Shown here: positions 7,001-15,524 of the stretch, piece by piece
How positions within the stretch are numbered: the stretch's first letter is position 1
How the letters are laid out: every line of letters begins with the position of its first letter
Assembly: GCA_036496425.1 (NCBI GenBank)
Contig: DASXLG010000136.1
Coordinates: 1 to 57,539, forward strand
Direction of reading: 5' to 3'
Length of the DNA stretch: 57,539 bases
Origin: Terriglobia bacterium
GTDB taxonomy: Bacteria; Acidobacteriota; Terriglobia; 20CM-2-55-15
The notes under the pieces: model-generated
Seen by the model: only the letters and a program-made list of their open reading frames with translations
Databases searched by the model: none
Told to the model about the DNA's origin: nothing
Made by a program: the position numbers and the translations under genes

Positions 7001-9851
7001 CAAATGCGTCCGGCAGATTAGGCGACGTTGTAATAACTAGCGGCGCCGAAATTGTCATGACCACAGGAACGATAAGAGGTGAGTTTGATGCCTGAGGAGA
7101 GCTTAGGATGAGTGACCCATTGTAAACTCCTGGCGCCAATCCGGTAGGGATGAACGTCACTGTCAGAGTGGCTGGGGAAGTCCATCCAATCTGACCATTC
7201 AATGAAAGCCAATTGCCTCCTGACTGAGTACTGGCCGTGACGCTGCCCAACATTGGTTTGCCGGAATCATCGTTGATCGGCAAGCCGATAGAAGAAGGTG
7301 ACTGGCCCTGCGTGAAGGCCGGCGCGAATCCGCCGCCGTTGATTCCGAGCACAATGTTCCCAGCGGGCTGCAAATAGCAGACGTTCGCCGGAATATTCAC
7401 AGAAACGGCATTTGATAGAGTCGTTCCCTGCGCATTGCTTGCGATCACGTAATAACTGTAGCTCGCGCCAGCGCTCAAGTTTGCGGGATCAGTCCAGGAA
7501 AGCACATTGGATTGGATGGTTGCGACTGGGTAAGAATTTCGGTAAATGTCATACGAATTCGCTTGGGCCGAAGCTGTCCAACCTATGCCGACAATCGGAA
7601 GGATTGACGGTGGATTGCAAGTGGGTGGGCTTGCGGTCAATTGGAAGGTTCCAGGCTTTTGGGGTGCGGCAGTGACCTGGAAAGGGAACGTGTTTGAGGA
7701 TTGATTAGTTGATGTTGAAGCCACCACCGACCACGGTCCCGACACATTCAACGGTGTGGATACTGAGATAGATGTAGCAGATTGGTTCAGGAACTGGTTG
7801 CTGAGGTAAATCTGTATTGCTCCTGTGGGGACATTGAACGTTACACTAGCCGCACTGGAGAGATTCATGCCAGTTAAAGTTATGGTCTGAGAATTTGAAG
7901 CTGCCACCAGATTTGTGGGTGACACACCTGTAATGGTGGGACTAACGGCTCCATTAGTAATTTCAAAATAGATCGGAGGCAGAGCGAAGGCTGTCCCAAC
8001 AGAATTTGTGGCGGACATATTCCAGCGATACGCCACCCCCACTTGCAAATGTCCGGATGGAATTTGGAAGTTGGTAAGGCCGGAACTGATATTGGGGCTG
8101 GTGTAGACCAAGTGAGCGTCGCCATATGGTGGCTCTGAGACGTAAACATTGTAGTAGGCAGCATTGGAAGATTCGGTCCATGAAAACACTGGTGTCGCGC
8201 TTGAAATCAGTTGGCCCGGCGCACTAGCGGCACCAGGGCCAATTAATCCTGGAGCCGCGGGGGCGCTGACTGTGAGAACCCCTGCGCCATTAAGAGTCAC
8301 GTTCCTTGTGGGCCCAGCATTTGTGGCATCGTTTCCAATCGCGAGTGTCGCAGCATAAGTCGTAGGGGCGTTCGGAGCAAACTTAATGGTAATGAGCAGT
8401 GACGAACCTGGAAAGACCACTGCAGGAGTCGACGGCGGAGAAACAAGTAAAAATGCACCGGTGCCATTAAGTTGGACTGAATTGACATGAAACGATGCGC
8501 TTCCATTATTCTGAATAGTAACCGTCTTAATAGATGTCATGTTCGTCCCAACATTTCCAAATGAAAGGACCGAGTCTGGGTTTGTTGAAAGGCTCCCATT
8601 CGAAGTGAAGGCTATAGTGAACGATATCTGACAGCTATTGCCATTCGAACATAGAATCTGTTGAGCGCTAGGCAAGACCGTGACACTCGACGAGTTTGGA
8701 CCACCAGTTTTGTACGTCAACGTATACGCACCGGGCAAAACGGGCGTCGGCTGCCCATCAACGAAAGAGTTGGGTAATGACGTTCCGGTCAAATGCGTTA
8801 AACCATCGAGAGAATCGATAGTAAAATTGGCGAGTATTGGGCCGACGATAGGGCTCCCGTCCAGGGTCGCCTGCACTGAAATGCGGTTGGGCTCGTACGA
8901 TGCCAGGAGAGAAAAGCCCAGCGTCTTGCTTCCAAGTGTTGCGGTGTTGTTATCGTAGCCATAGATTCCAATCCCGTAAACACCCGCACTAGGATTGCTA
9001 ATTTGGCACGTTTCATTTCCTGTGGTGGATTTGCTTGCGCATGCATAAGAAGAAAGCGTCGGAAAGTCGTTCTTTTCAATGTACAAATCGATGTTGTCAG
9101 ATCCATTTGTTGTTACTCTCAGGAATGACTTGCCCGCAGGAACGTTAATAGCGAAGTATGACCAAAATTTTGACTTTACCGTCGTGCTAAATCCCGCGTC
9201 AGTGGAAATCGCCGTGGAAGGATAAGTAGTTTGCGATGAGAAGTACTGATCCGTCGGGTATAAGAAGTCCCCTCCTTCTTCCGCCGGAGTTGGATCTAGC
9301 CCGGCAGATTCATAAGCTCGCTCCGCGAGCCCAACACAGTCGAATACATTATAGTCATCGAAAGCATCGTAACAGGAAGAAACTCCAAAGGACACCGAAA
9401 GAAGGCCGCATGGTGGTTCGTAGCCGTAGCCTGCAGGATCCAGATCATAATCTGTAATTCTGGCCGCCTTCGTCTGTGCGTAAGCTACGATTTGGCTTCG
9501 CTGCGCACTAGTTGGCGTGATAAGTGTTGTTTTTGAGCCTCTAAAGCCAACCGGATATGTTCCTCGACTTTCAAACTCAGATAGTGTGGTCGTAGTTACT
9601 GCATGTAACGGATTTAGCAAGCTGTAACCAGCCTCTATTACGCTGCCATCACCGATGTAGATGCCAACATGACAAGGATCGGAGCCGAAAAAAGTTATCA
9701 CGTGGCATGGTATTGAACCACTCTCCGAATAGACGAGATCGCCGGGGCTAAGTGGTTCTACGACTTGAAACCTGGAGTCATCCTGTGCATACGCTTTAAC
9801 AGCCGTAAGCATCCAGAGCAGAATAATTAAAGAGCAGCGTAATGCTCGCAT
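4074..9851 (-). CDS. Giant exported protein: permuted NlpC/P60-type hydrolase head with Ig/IPT/BACON stalk
   Basis: A 1925-residue secreted protein with an N-terminal signal peptide (LIILLWMLTAVKAYAQ). Residues about 30-190 form a circularly permuted papain-like (NlpC/P60, YiiX-type) domain: LSPGDLVYS, then His61 in CHVGIYIGDG, and the likely nucleophile Cys172 in FDCVGLAERAYESAG. Next come a bacterial pre-peptidase C-terminal-like domain (DNIDLYIEKNDFP) and an ASH/choice-of-anchor D domain (LSFGNVGTNMTS). Then follow Fn3-like and IPT/TIG domains and many BACON and putative Ig (He_PIG) modules. A block of about 370 residues (near 844-1212) recurs at about 1532-1913, evidence of internal duplication. 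It could act on peptidoglycan or amide bonds at the surface. It ends 14 bases or so before an eroded gene remnant and follows a HEAT-repeat gene by 23 bases. Confidence 0.8.
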   Translation of the reverse strand: MRALRCSLIILLWMLTAVKAYAQDDSRFQVVEPLSPGDLVYSESGSIPCHVITFFGSDPCHVGIYIGDGSVIEAGYSLLNPLHAVTTTTLSEFESRGTYPVGFRGSKTTLITPTSAQRSQIVAYAQTKAARITDYDLDPAGYGYEPPCGLLSVSFGVSSCYDAFDDYNVFDCVGLAERAYESAGLDPTPAEEGGDFLYPTDQYFSSQTTYPSTAISTDAGFSTTVKSKFWSYFAINVPAGKSFLRVTTNGSDNIDLYIEKNDFPTLSSYACASKSTTGNETCQISNPSAGVYGIGIYGYDNNTATLGSKTLGFSLLASYEPNRISVQATLDGSPIVGPILANFTIDSLDGLTHLTGTSLPNSFVDGQPTPVLPGAYTLTYKTGGPNSSSVTVLPSAQQILCSNGNSCQISFTIAFTSNGSLSTNPDSVLSFGNVGTNMTSIKTVTIQNNGSASFHVNSVQLNGTGAFLLVSPPSTPAVVFPGSSLLITIKFAPNAPTTYAATLAIGNDATNAGPTRNVTLNGAGVLTVSAPAAPGLIGPGAASAPGQLISSATPVFSWTESSNAAYYNVYVSEPPYGDAHLVYTSPNISSGLTNFQIPSGHLQVGVAYRWNMSATNSVGTAFALPPIYFEITNGAVSPTITGVSPTNLVAASNSQTITLTGMNLSSAASVTFNVPTGAIQIYLSNQFLNQSATSISVSTPLNVSGPWSVVASTSTNQSSNTFPFQVTAAPQKPGTFQLTASPPTCNPPSILPIVGIGWTASAQANSYDIYRNSYPVATIQSNVLSWTDPANLSAGASYSYYVIASNAQGTTLSNAVSVNIPANVCYLQPAGNIVLGINGGGFAPAFTQGQSPSSIGLPINDDSGKPMLGSVTASTQSGGNWLSLNGQIGWTSPATLTVTFIPTGLAPGVYNGSLILSSPQASNSPLIVPVVMTISAPLVITTSPNLPDAFAGQPYSVTLQASGGIGLTWKIEDGTLPSGLSLNSSTGVISGTTGAIYGTSPESLNISVRDSAGRYVWQAFTINWRQGITVGTTGPTTWVVGTPVQNFAFSLAASGGREPYQWSATGLPAGVVLSPSGALTGAPTSAANLSVTFTAADSIGLTGSLTIPIKVIQIPLQIYGPPTGGTSPSMTSGVAGTAYSQAYFYASGGTQNAYQWTVSGTLPSGMTATQGGGCNQCSLIVSGTPTTAGVYPLTVQVTDSAANTLSAFVVLVINNPGNAPKITAATLPLSTIGQSYQFAFAATGGTGPLTWTINGPISDSTVALSTGGVLTANPNVPNDCQTGPGIYLPPQYAPSRVFFVQVTDAVGQTDVIQSCLPAYYSQPEIRALSPSGAVPNGSSVTITLQGQNFLPGSQIQFSNTAQPTTYVSPTVLQFSLLPAKYDEFQMPNGAQLQAYNNWPINVLSPYTYRSNTLPFGIYLPKPTITSVQNHLYNSTRLCIPNLNCQLVLTGTGFTSETQFQVIGNSQYIDYLDTTSTVAPWTQVTTSSFYVTTPGIYTIQVTNPNQPDGSSATATATFDIVSNFAIVPIPASFNPKFTQGDSGSTASLYIAPSPDGITGTAVASTQSGGNWLKVNSQLSVNWTTPQTLTLSFDPSGLAPATYNGSITLTGPQSPNSPLVVPVAMLVSTPLKITTSSSLPDAYGGQAYNTALQATGGVGLIWTIKNGSLPAGLILNPLTGVIGGTVGSIGSTATQSITVSVEDSLNRSVSQTVAITWKPGIVILPPNSGLTTLVVGTLIPNTSDYSFNASGGTTPYQWSTTGLPAGITLSTSGQLGGTPTAKGNYSVVISVTDSIALKSALSIPLLISQLPLKIVDNSFGNSPPVAPSGTLGIQYQAFFIGGSGGSQNGYQWATNGGLPPGINAGPPANCSLPGCALRFSGTPSKAGTYPVTIVLSDSAGNSSTNDLIFVISEAELVKKVRGQITSQ

Positions 9852-9874
9852 TATTAGCTATGGTAGCCGGACCG

Positions 9875-10978
9875 TTAGCGTGTATCGCCGACGATAAGCC
9901 TATCCATTATTGAACGGACAAACGCATCTTTACTTCTCATTTTTAACTCTAAAGCTGCTGCCTTGCCCCCTGGCGCGCCGGTAATTACCAAAGCTCGGAC
10001 AGCGTGCATAGCGATAAACTCACCTTCCTCGCGTGATATGCGGAACAATTCTTGAGTGCCCGCATCGGTACCAAGAGATCGAATCGACCCAATAGCGCGA
10101 ATTCGAATAAAGTTTGGTTGGTTGGGATCGCGCAGAAGCCGAATCAGACCCTCTTCGGCGTCGGAGCCTCCTAGGGTTCCTAATGAGGCTGCGGCATTAA
10201 ATCGAACTGTATCTGAAGGATCGTTGAGTAGCTTCACAATCGGCCGTACTGCTCGTTTGTCTCCGATTGCGCCGAGAGCTGCGATCGCTGCGCTGCGGGT
10301 ATGCTCTTGCTCAATTGCATTAGTGGCTATCAATATCAAATCTCCTACAGCGCGAATTGATTTGATGTTACCTAAGCCTACAATTGCAGCCTGACGCTCT
10401 CCAGCGCTTGCTTCCGCACGAATGGCCTCAGCTTTCATTACCGGTTCGAGCTCAGGCACCTTTAATTTAGCTAGGGCGAGTATTGTCTGGATACGCACAG
10501 ATGGGTCGGGGTCATTCACCGTCGATAGTAGAACTGAAGTCGCACCTTTGTCGCCCAAGTCTCCTAACGCGGCGGCAGCCGTAGCCCTCACCAAGGCACT
10601 CGGACTCGCAATCTTCCGTGAAACCTTAGATAATGTCCCGGAGTCGCCAATGCGCCCAAGAGCTACTAACGCGGCGGCCTGAATTTGAATATCCGGAGAA
10701 TCGAGAAGCAAGAGGGCATCTGGTACCGCCCCCTTACCCCTTCTGATCAAATCCTGAGCTATCTTAGTTTGTCGAGTTGCCTCGCCTTTAACAAATGCGG
10801 AAGGAGCACTGTCTACTCGTTGTGCCTGCGAGAACGAAAGGAATCCCATTGCTGGCAAAAGAATGTATATGCTGGCAAGAATTAATGGCGTCGTCCACAC
10901 TTTTGGCCTTGTTTTCAGAATGAGCGTTCCTTTAGTGCAATGCACATTGAGTTTCCGATGGATACCTCCAACGTTCAT
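9875..10978 (-). CDS. Exported or membrane-anchored HEAT-repeat protein
   Basis: This is a 367-residue protein. A hydrophobic segment at about residues 30-52 (LILASIYILLPAMGFLSFS) is an uncleaved anchor or late signal peptide. From about residue 80 onward PBS-lyase HEAT-like repeats recur (ALVALGRIGDSGTL, AAAALGDLGDKGATSV, AIAALGAIGDKRAVRPIV, AASLGTLGGSDAEEGLI). HEAT arrays are protein-binding scaffolds. An AGGAGG ribosome site (tcaggaggt context) sits just before the ATG. It lies 23 bases upstream of the giant NlpC/Ig gene, so the two are probably one transcription unit, with this protein assisting export, folding or activity of its partner. That role is inference. Confidence 0.75.
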   Translation of the reverse strand: MNVGGIHRKLNVHCTKGTLILKTRPKVWTTPLILASIYILLPAMGFLSFSQAQRVDSAPSAFVKGEATRQTKIAQDLIRRGKGAVPDALLLLDSPDIQIQAAALVALGRIGDSGTLSKVSRKIASPSALVRATAAAALGDLGDKGATSVLLSTVNDPDPSVRIQTILALAKLKVPELEPVMKAEAIRAEASAGERQAAIVGLGNIKSIRAVGDLILIATNAIEQEHTRSAAIAALGAIGDKRAVRPIVKLLNDPSDTVRFNAAASLGTLGGSDAEEGLIRLLRDPNQPNFIRIRAIGSIRSLGTDAGTQELFRISREEGEFIAMHAVRALVITGAPGGKAAALELKMRSKDAFVRSIMDRLIVGDTR

Positions 10979-11102
10979 TCAGACCTCCTGATAACCGTGC
11001 CATGAACTAAGTATGAACAAATTGCATGGAAATCAATGCCACTGAGCACGCACATCGGCTGCATTTAATCTGCGGAATTATTACGAGCTTTGACCGTAAA
11101 GT

Positions 11103-11486
11103 CTAGGGGAATAATGCAGGTAGTGGCAGCAATATCGGGATCGAAATAAGAGCAAATACGAGGAGCCCCAGAATGAAGCTTTGATAGTTCTTTTTTTTTA
11201 AAGCTTGGATTGCAACAATCAGCGCAACTATCCACATCATTAGTTGCACAATGATTGCTGTCAGTCCCAAAACGAGTTGTGGTATACCACCGAGCACGTG
11301 ACTGAGCGGGGGCGAATACCCACCAGCCAACAGATTGGCCGCGATATGCAAAAGAAACGTTAATATTCCTGCAACTATAAAAGCTTTTTGATTTGTTTGA
11401 AATCGTCGTTCATAAAACCGTGTAGATGCTGGGCTGTTTATAGCTATCAAAACAATGACAAAAACTATCAGTATCGTAGGGAGCAT
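11103..11486 (-). CDS. Small integral membrane protein, unknown function
   Basis: A 127-residue protein with four predicted membrane helices: ILIVFVIVLIAI at the N-terminus, FIVAGILTFLLHIAANLL, LVLGLTAIIVQLMMWIVALI, and FILGLLVFALISIPILLPL. No catalytic motif or known family is recognised. The gene stands alone between the HEAT-repeat gene and a recombinase remnant. Base composition is more AT-rich than in the biosynthetic half of the window, consistent with accessory DNA. Confidence 0.6.
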   Translation of the reverse strand: MLPTILIVFVIVLIAINSPASTRFYERRFQTNQKAFIVAGILTFLLHIAANLLAGGYSPPLSHVLGGIPQLVLGLTAIIVQLMMWIVALIVAIQALKKKNYQSFILGLLVFALISIPILLPLPALFP

Positions 11487-11630
11487 ATGTAAAACGAGTT
11501 AGGTTAACGGAACGCTTTAAATATAGCAGTTCACGTAAAGGCCGCAACGCGAGTTATCCACAGATATTCCGATTTTCTGTTGTCGGCTTGCCGGTCGCTG
11601 TCGGTTCCCCTTTACAAAGCGGCCCCGATT

Positions 11631-11975
11631 TCACTTCAGGCGCATTTCTCCGCGTTGGTATAAATCTCGGCGCGGCAAGACATCAAGAACCTGCCGAGCA
11701 ATCCATGGCCGCCCATTCCGGCGTGTATATCCGTTCACGCTGATTGCCGTCGCTGTTGTCCCTTCCGCGGACATTTCAAATATCCTTCGGACAAGTTTTG
11801 ATTCTTCCGTATCAGCCGTCCACTGTTTGCCGTGCCGTTTATACCCGTATGGCACATTGCCACCTGTCGCCTTCCCCTTGCGGACACGCGTTCCTGCGGG
11901 CCCTTTAAAAGACGTTCAATAATCTCCTTGCGGTGTCTTCGGCAATGGCTTCCTGACTTCATAGACGCCCTTCTC
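11631..11975 (-). pseudogene. Serine recombinase remnant (recombinase domain)
   Basis: Pieces of a large serine recombinase appear in successive frames on the minus strand: a helix HRKEIIERLLKGPQERV, then KGKATGGNVPYGYKRHGKQW, LVRRIFEMSAEGTTATAIS and GYTRRNGRPWIARQVLDVL. These match the segment linking the catalytic domain to the recombinase domain (PF07508). At least one frameshift separates the HRKEII and PYGYKR parts, and the catalytic N-terminus and the C-terminal end are missing. It is a dead copy. With the other truncated recombinase at 40-447 it brackets the first 12 kb of the window. Confidence 0.7.
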
Positions 11976-12155
11976 GAAACCTGCTTTACCGCCCTTATCC
12001 ACAAAGCCTCCGCCACCGCTGTACACAGCAGCAACCAAACCCGCTTCCACCGCGGCTACCGCCACTCAAACCCCCACATTCCACTCAAATTCCTGACATT
12101 CAGATTTGACGTAACAAAAAAGTGGAGTGCCAGTTCACCTATAGAACGCTTCGCT

Positions 12156-13094
12156 TTATCGCCTCGATTTGGACCTACCCATCAGTGTAAAGCTTAGTGC
12201 TGCCAACCCAGCCCCGAGCAGCGATAGGGCTCTGGGTTCAGGTGTGACAATATTGCATCCACCGCCAGTTGTACCGATGCAACTCACCGGGCCGTTCGGG
12301 CCATCGGCAAAGACTTCGAACGGCGACCCTGACGTTGCGGTCGTATAAAAGAAGTTGCTGTCGGAACCATGGACCAGGGGGTTAGCGCTCGACGCACCGT
12401 TGTCGAAATATGCAAATGTCGACTCGGGACCTGTTCCATAATTGATCGAAGTTATATCTGCACCCCAGTTGGTCCGTGTTGTACTGTCGGACAGGGCATT
12501 GGAGTTACCAACATCGAACCCGGTAACCGCGTAATTGTGTGTATTGTTCACGAAATCGAAACAGCCGGTATCGCCAGCGGGGAGGTTCGGGCAATTGGCG
12601 CTGCCGGTATATTCAAACAGCTGGAAGTCCGGTAAGGTTACCGGCGTGGCGTTACCCGAGATGGTGTACCAAAAACCACCGAACAACCCGTGACCGTTGT
12701 TGTCGGCAAGGGTGCCTGACATCGTTCCGTCCGGAGCAATCATACCTTCGAAGTATGCGGAGCAACATCCACTATCGCTACTGTTAACGAAACTGATTTG
12801 TGATCCTTGGACAAGACCCCCTGAAATACTCCCTCCCGGTACTGTGGTCGCGGTAAATGTGCCAGTAAGGGAATTCATGGACGTAATATCCATCGGTAAA
12901 CCGTAATTACCATTGTCCACTTCATATCCGAATAGATAGTTTCCTACAAGGTTCCACGTCACAACATCTGCGTAAGCAGGACTGCCAATCGTCAACATAA
13001 TCGCCAAGGCGACTACGACTGTTCGCACAACATGTGATAGGTACTGATTCTCAGAATAGCCGGTTTGAGGGGGTTTGCGGGTTTTGTCTGGCAT
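12156..13094 (-). CDS. PEP-CTERM sorting-signal exported protein
   Basis: A 312-residue exported protein. The signal peptide includes VVVALAIMLTIGSPAYA. The body is rich in Gly, Asn, Ser and Thr with paired cysteines (GCCSAYF, CPNLPAGDTGCFDF). The C-terminus has the tripartite PEP-CTERM signal: VTPEPRALSL, a hydrophobic helix LLGAGLAALSFTL, and the basic tail GRSKSRR. Such proteins are handled by an exosortase and released to the outside or exopolymer matrix. No exosortase is visible in the window. An AGGAGG ribosome site precedes the ATG. Confidence 0.85.
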   Translation of the reverse strand: MPDKTRKPPQTGYSENQYLSHVVRTVVVALAIMLTIGSPAYADVVTWNLVGNYLFGYEVDNGNYGLPMDITSMNSLTGTFTATTVPGGSISGGLVQGSQISFVNSSDSGCCSAYFEGMIAPDGTMSGTLADNNGHGLFGGFWYTISGNATPVTLPDFQLFEYTGSANCPNLPAGDTGCFDFVNNTHNYAVTGFDVGNSNALSDSTTRTNWGADITSINYGTGPESTFAYFDNGASSANPLVHGSDSNFFYTTATSGSPFEVFADGPNGPVSCIGTTGGGCNIVTPEPRALSLLGAGLAALSFTLMGRSKSRR

Positions 13095-13356
13095 TAATTC
13101 CTCCTTGTGAGCTGTTTGACGGCAGTTGCTCTCAGCGTCAGCACTTTGCGACCGCCGAAAGTGAAATTGGATAAACTTAGCGGGAACTGGCGCGGAAATG
13201 TACCTGTGGATCGTCTTTTCGTCAACACATAATTTATGATGCGGACTGAAGGTGATAGGTCAGAGGCAACATGTGGAATCACTATGGCCGTGCAATACCA
13301 GCAATCCCACCGACCATTTCGTGACATCGACTACCTGGTGTCATGGGGAAGCTCGG

Positions 13357-13500
13357 TCACACTCTCCAAAACCAATCGCGGAATTTCACTCGGCACCGCT
13401 GACAGCGCCGCGGAGAATGAAGAAGTAAAATCCACAGCAGATCCTCCCAATCCATACTGGCCTTACCGATACCTCCGAATCCGCACCCCGGACACGTCAT
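13357..13500 (-). CDS. 47-residue zinc-ribbon protein
   Basis: This very short gene encodes MTCPGCGFGGIGKASMDWED and, further on, CQRCRVKFRDWFW before a stop. Two Cys-x2-Cys pairs (CPGC near residues 3-6 and CQRC near 33-36) are spaced as in a small zinc ribbon, with a hydrophobic segment LLWILLLHSP between them. Similar two-pair mini-proteins with a Trp-rich end are known to me from soil bacteria but have no assigned role. There is no strong ribosome site. It lies between the PEP-CTERM gene and the nuclease-like gene, both on the same strand. Confidence 0.5.
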   Translation of the reverse strand: MTCPGCGFGGIGKASMDWEDLLWILLLHSPRRCQRCRVKFRDWFWRV

Positions 13501-13672
13501 CGTTCAATGGTATGCGAAAAAATAACTCAGCGATCTGCGCGAGGTTCAGGATGAGCACGAATTGCGAAGAAAAGACCAAGTTGCTTGTCGCCTACCAGCC
13601 AAGCCAATGTCGTCTGAGAGGGCGAAACCAATGTCCTGATATTGCAAACCAGCGCGGACGTCATAAACCTTG

Positions 13673-15088
13673 TCAAAAGGTCCGGAACAGATTCGGGTAT
13701 CGGGAATCTGACAACATCTTTATTAGTTCGTCAACCCTTATCCAATGTCTATCAAGAAGTGAAATCAGATTCTCAATTCTTGATTTTCCGATGAGAGCAA
13801 TGTGGCTTTCTTCGGCCTGGGTAACTTCTGGCGGAAGTGGCTCGCATTGCAAAAAGACGATCGGAATGACATCAACTTCCTTCCCCAGGCGTGCCGAGAG
13901 TTCCACCGAACGCGCACTGATTGCGGTCAGTTTGTCGAGTGGTTTGTCTGTGGTGCATTCAACAAGTATGACGTGTCTATGTCCTTGGTTGTCTTGAACT
14001 ATCGCGCAGCCGTCGGGACGTTGATCTAAGGAACCGCCCCCGCCGTACCAAACAGCCGGTACGCCGAAGAGCCCGAAAAGACGCATTACGCCAATCTCAA
14101 AAAGCTCTTGTCGGCTCTTTCCTCTGTTTTGCTCGCTTCCCGACAGAAACTCCTTGAGGTACTTGTGGCCGGGATCGAAATAACTGTTCAGTGCAAGACG
14201 TGCCGTCGCGGCATCGTCCCATCGGCCTACCTCATTGGAATCCACCATTTGGTTCGCGAAATAAAGAGATGCCTTTACGATCTCCGCTCCGTCAGGCCAA
14301 TCGAACACATACTCAGCGCACGTCATTCCATCCTGCTCAGGGGACGTGTTTTCTGGAAGCTTTGCTCTTTGGGCGCGTCCGTTTGGCTTGAATGTGAGTT
14401 TCAAGTCGAGACCGTTCGCGAAGGCCTTGGCCGGAGCTCGGATACTGATTCGCCCTGGCGAAGCGCTTGCAAGGTCGAAGGGCAGGAGCGCTAATATCTC
14501 CGCATTCTTTGAATCTGAGGATGCCGTCCATCCAGGAATAAGCGTGCGGCCCAGGTCGTCAAGGTTTTCAAACTCCGTTTCTTGACCGATGCGCCAGTTA
14601 ATCCGTTGTGCGACATCTGCCGGGAGGATCTCATACATCCGGTCTAACGTGGCGGAGGTTCGAATGAAGGTCCGATCAATCTTGTAGTACTGCTTGGATT
14701 GGAGACGTTCGGACCGGAACGGAGCATCCCAATGGAGCGGGGCAACCGAAGCAACGGGCCCTTCAGGCGTCTTTGAAAGAAAAATCGGTTCCGGAATTAC
14801 GGCCGTGGGTTGCAGGATGATGGGAACGTGTCCGTCTACGACTAGACTCCGCACGATATTTCCCATCTCCGAAAATGGCAGCTCAATATCGAATGCTAGG
14901 AATTCTTCGATCTCTCTTATCACGTGTACCACCCCTCGCGGGTTGCCTTCACCGAGGGTGACGCGGAGACCAATGGAAACCCAACGTTCGTTTCGCCGGG
15001 CTGCCAACGCCGCAACCCGCACTGATCGCCAGAGGTTTCGGAACGGCTTGATAGCATCTCCGAATTTATTCAGTGCCTCTTCACTCAT
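13673..15088 (-). CDS. PD-(D/E)xK-like nuclease, candidate defence effector
   Basis: A 471-residue cytoplasmic protein. The first 320 residues are unrecognised and mixed alpha/beta. The last 150 have the signature of a restriction-endonuclease fold: a helix QELFEIGVMRLFGLFG (about 327-342), RPDGCAIV with Asp359, and the strand VILVECTTDK with Glu377. They are followed by a helix (AISARSVELSARLG) and a core strand VDVIPIVFLQC. The usual Lys of ExK is replaced by Thr379, with Lys382 nearby, a variant I associate with DNA-targeting proteins of uncertain class. An Xre regulator lies 94 bases upstream on the same strand, as with controlled restriction genes. No methylase is present, so it may be a stand-alone abortive-infection or modification-dependent system. 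Confidence 0.55.
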   Translation of the reverse strand: MSEEALNKFGDAIKPFRNLWRSVRVAALAARRNERWVSIGLRVTLGEGNPRGVVHVIREIEEFLAFDIELPFSEMGNIVRSLVVDGHVPIILQPTAVIPEPIFLSKTPEGPVASVAPLHWDAPFRSERLQSKQYYKIDRTFIRTSATLDRMYEILPADVAQRINWRIGQETEFENLDDLGRTLIPGWTASSDSKNAEILALLPFDLASASPGRISIRAPAKAFANGLDLKLTFKPNGRAQRAKLPENTSPEQDGMTCAEYVFDWPDGAEIVKASLYFANQMVDSNEVGRWDDAATARLALNSYFDPGHKYLKEFLSGSEQNRGKSRQELFEIGVMRLFGLFGVPAVWYGGGGSLDQRPDGCAIVQDNQGHRHVILVECTTDKPLDKLTAISARSVELSARLGKEVDVIPIVFLQCEPLPPEVTQAEESHIALIGKSRIENLISLLDRHWIRVDELIKMLSDSRYPNLFRTF

Positions 15089-15182
15089 ACGAGAGACATT
15101 CTAATCTCAATGCGATGCTGTTGCCGATCGCATCACCCGCGCGTTTGATTTGCGAACATTTTTGTTATGGAAGGATCGATCC

Positions 15183-15524
15183 TTATCGCTGAACGTGATC
15201 CTTACGCCAGTCCTGAATAGCTCGAACAAGGGCAAGCATAAGGTGTCGCGTCTTTTCGTCCGCGCTCTCGATGGTGGCCAATAGCTCGTCTGCACTCGGG
15301 TCCGGTTTTTCTCCGACACGAAGAAATAGCTTATACACCGGTGTCTTGAGGGCCCGTGCCACTCTCTCGATGTTCTCAATGCCCGGATTCATCTCACCGC
15401 GCTCGACAGCGCCGATGTAATTCGGATGCAGGCCGGCACGTTCCGCCAATATTTCCCTCGAAAGCTTCTGGGCCTCGCGGGTGGCCCGAATGGTCGCTCC
15501 GACAGTCTTGACGACATTTCGCAC
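15183..15524 (-). CDS. Xre-family regulator next to the nuclease-like gene
   Basis: A protein of about 113 residues with a classic HTH: ATIRATREAQKLSREILAER, AGLHPNYIGAVERGEMNPG and IENIERVARALKTPVYKLF. This is very like controller proteins of restriction-modification loci and prophage repressors. A helical C-terminal part (ELLATIESADEKTRHLMLAL) follows. I place the start at a GTG at 15524; a second GTG at 15560 would add 12 residues. It is transcribed toward the nuclease-like gene and ends 94 bases before it, so it probably regulates that gene. Confidence 0.75.
   Translation of the reverse strand: MRNVVKTVGATIRATREAQKLSREILAERAGLHPNYIGAVERGEMNPGIENIERVARALKTPVYKLFLRVGEKPDPSADELLATIESADEKTRHLMLALVRAIQDWRKDHVQR

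Noticed and set aside
13236-13997. 253-residue open frame on the + strand
   Set aside because: It lies over the 47-residue zinc-ribbon gene and the 3' part of the nuclease-like gene on the other strand. Its composition is irregular and there are no recognisable motifs.
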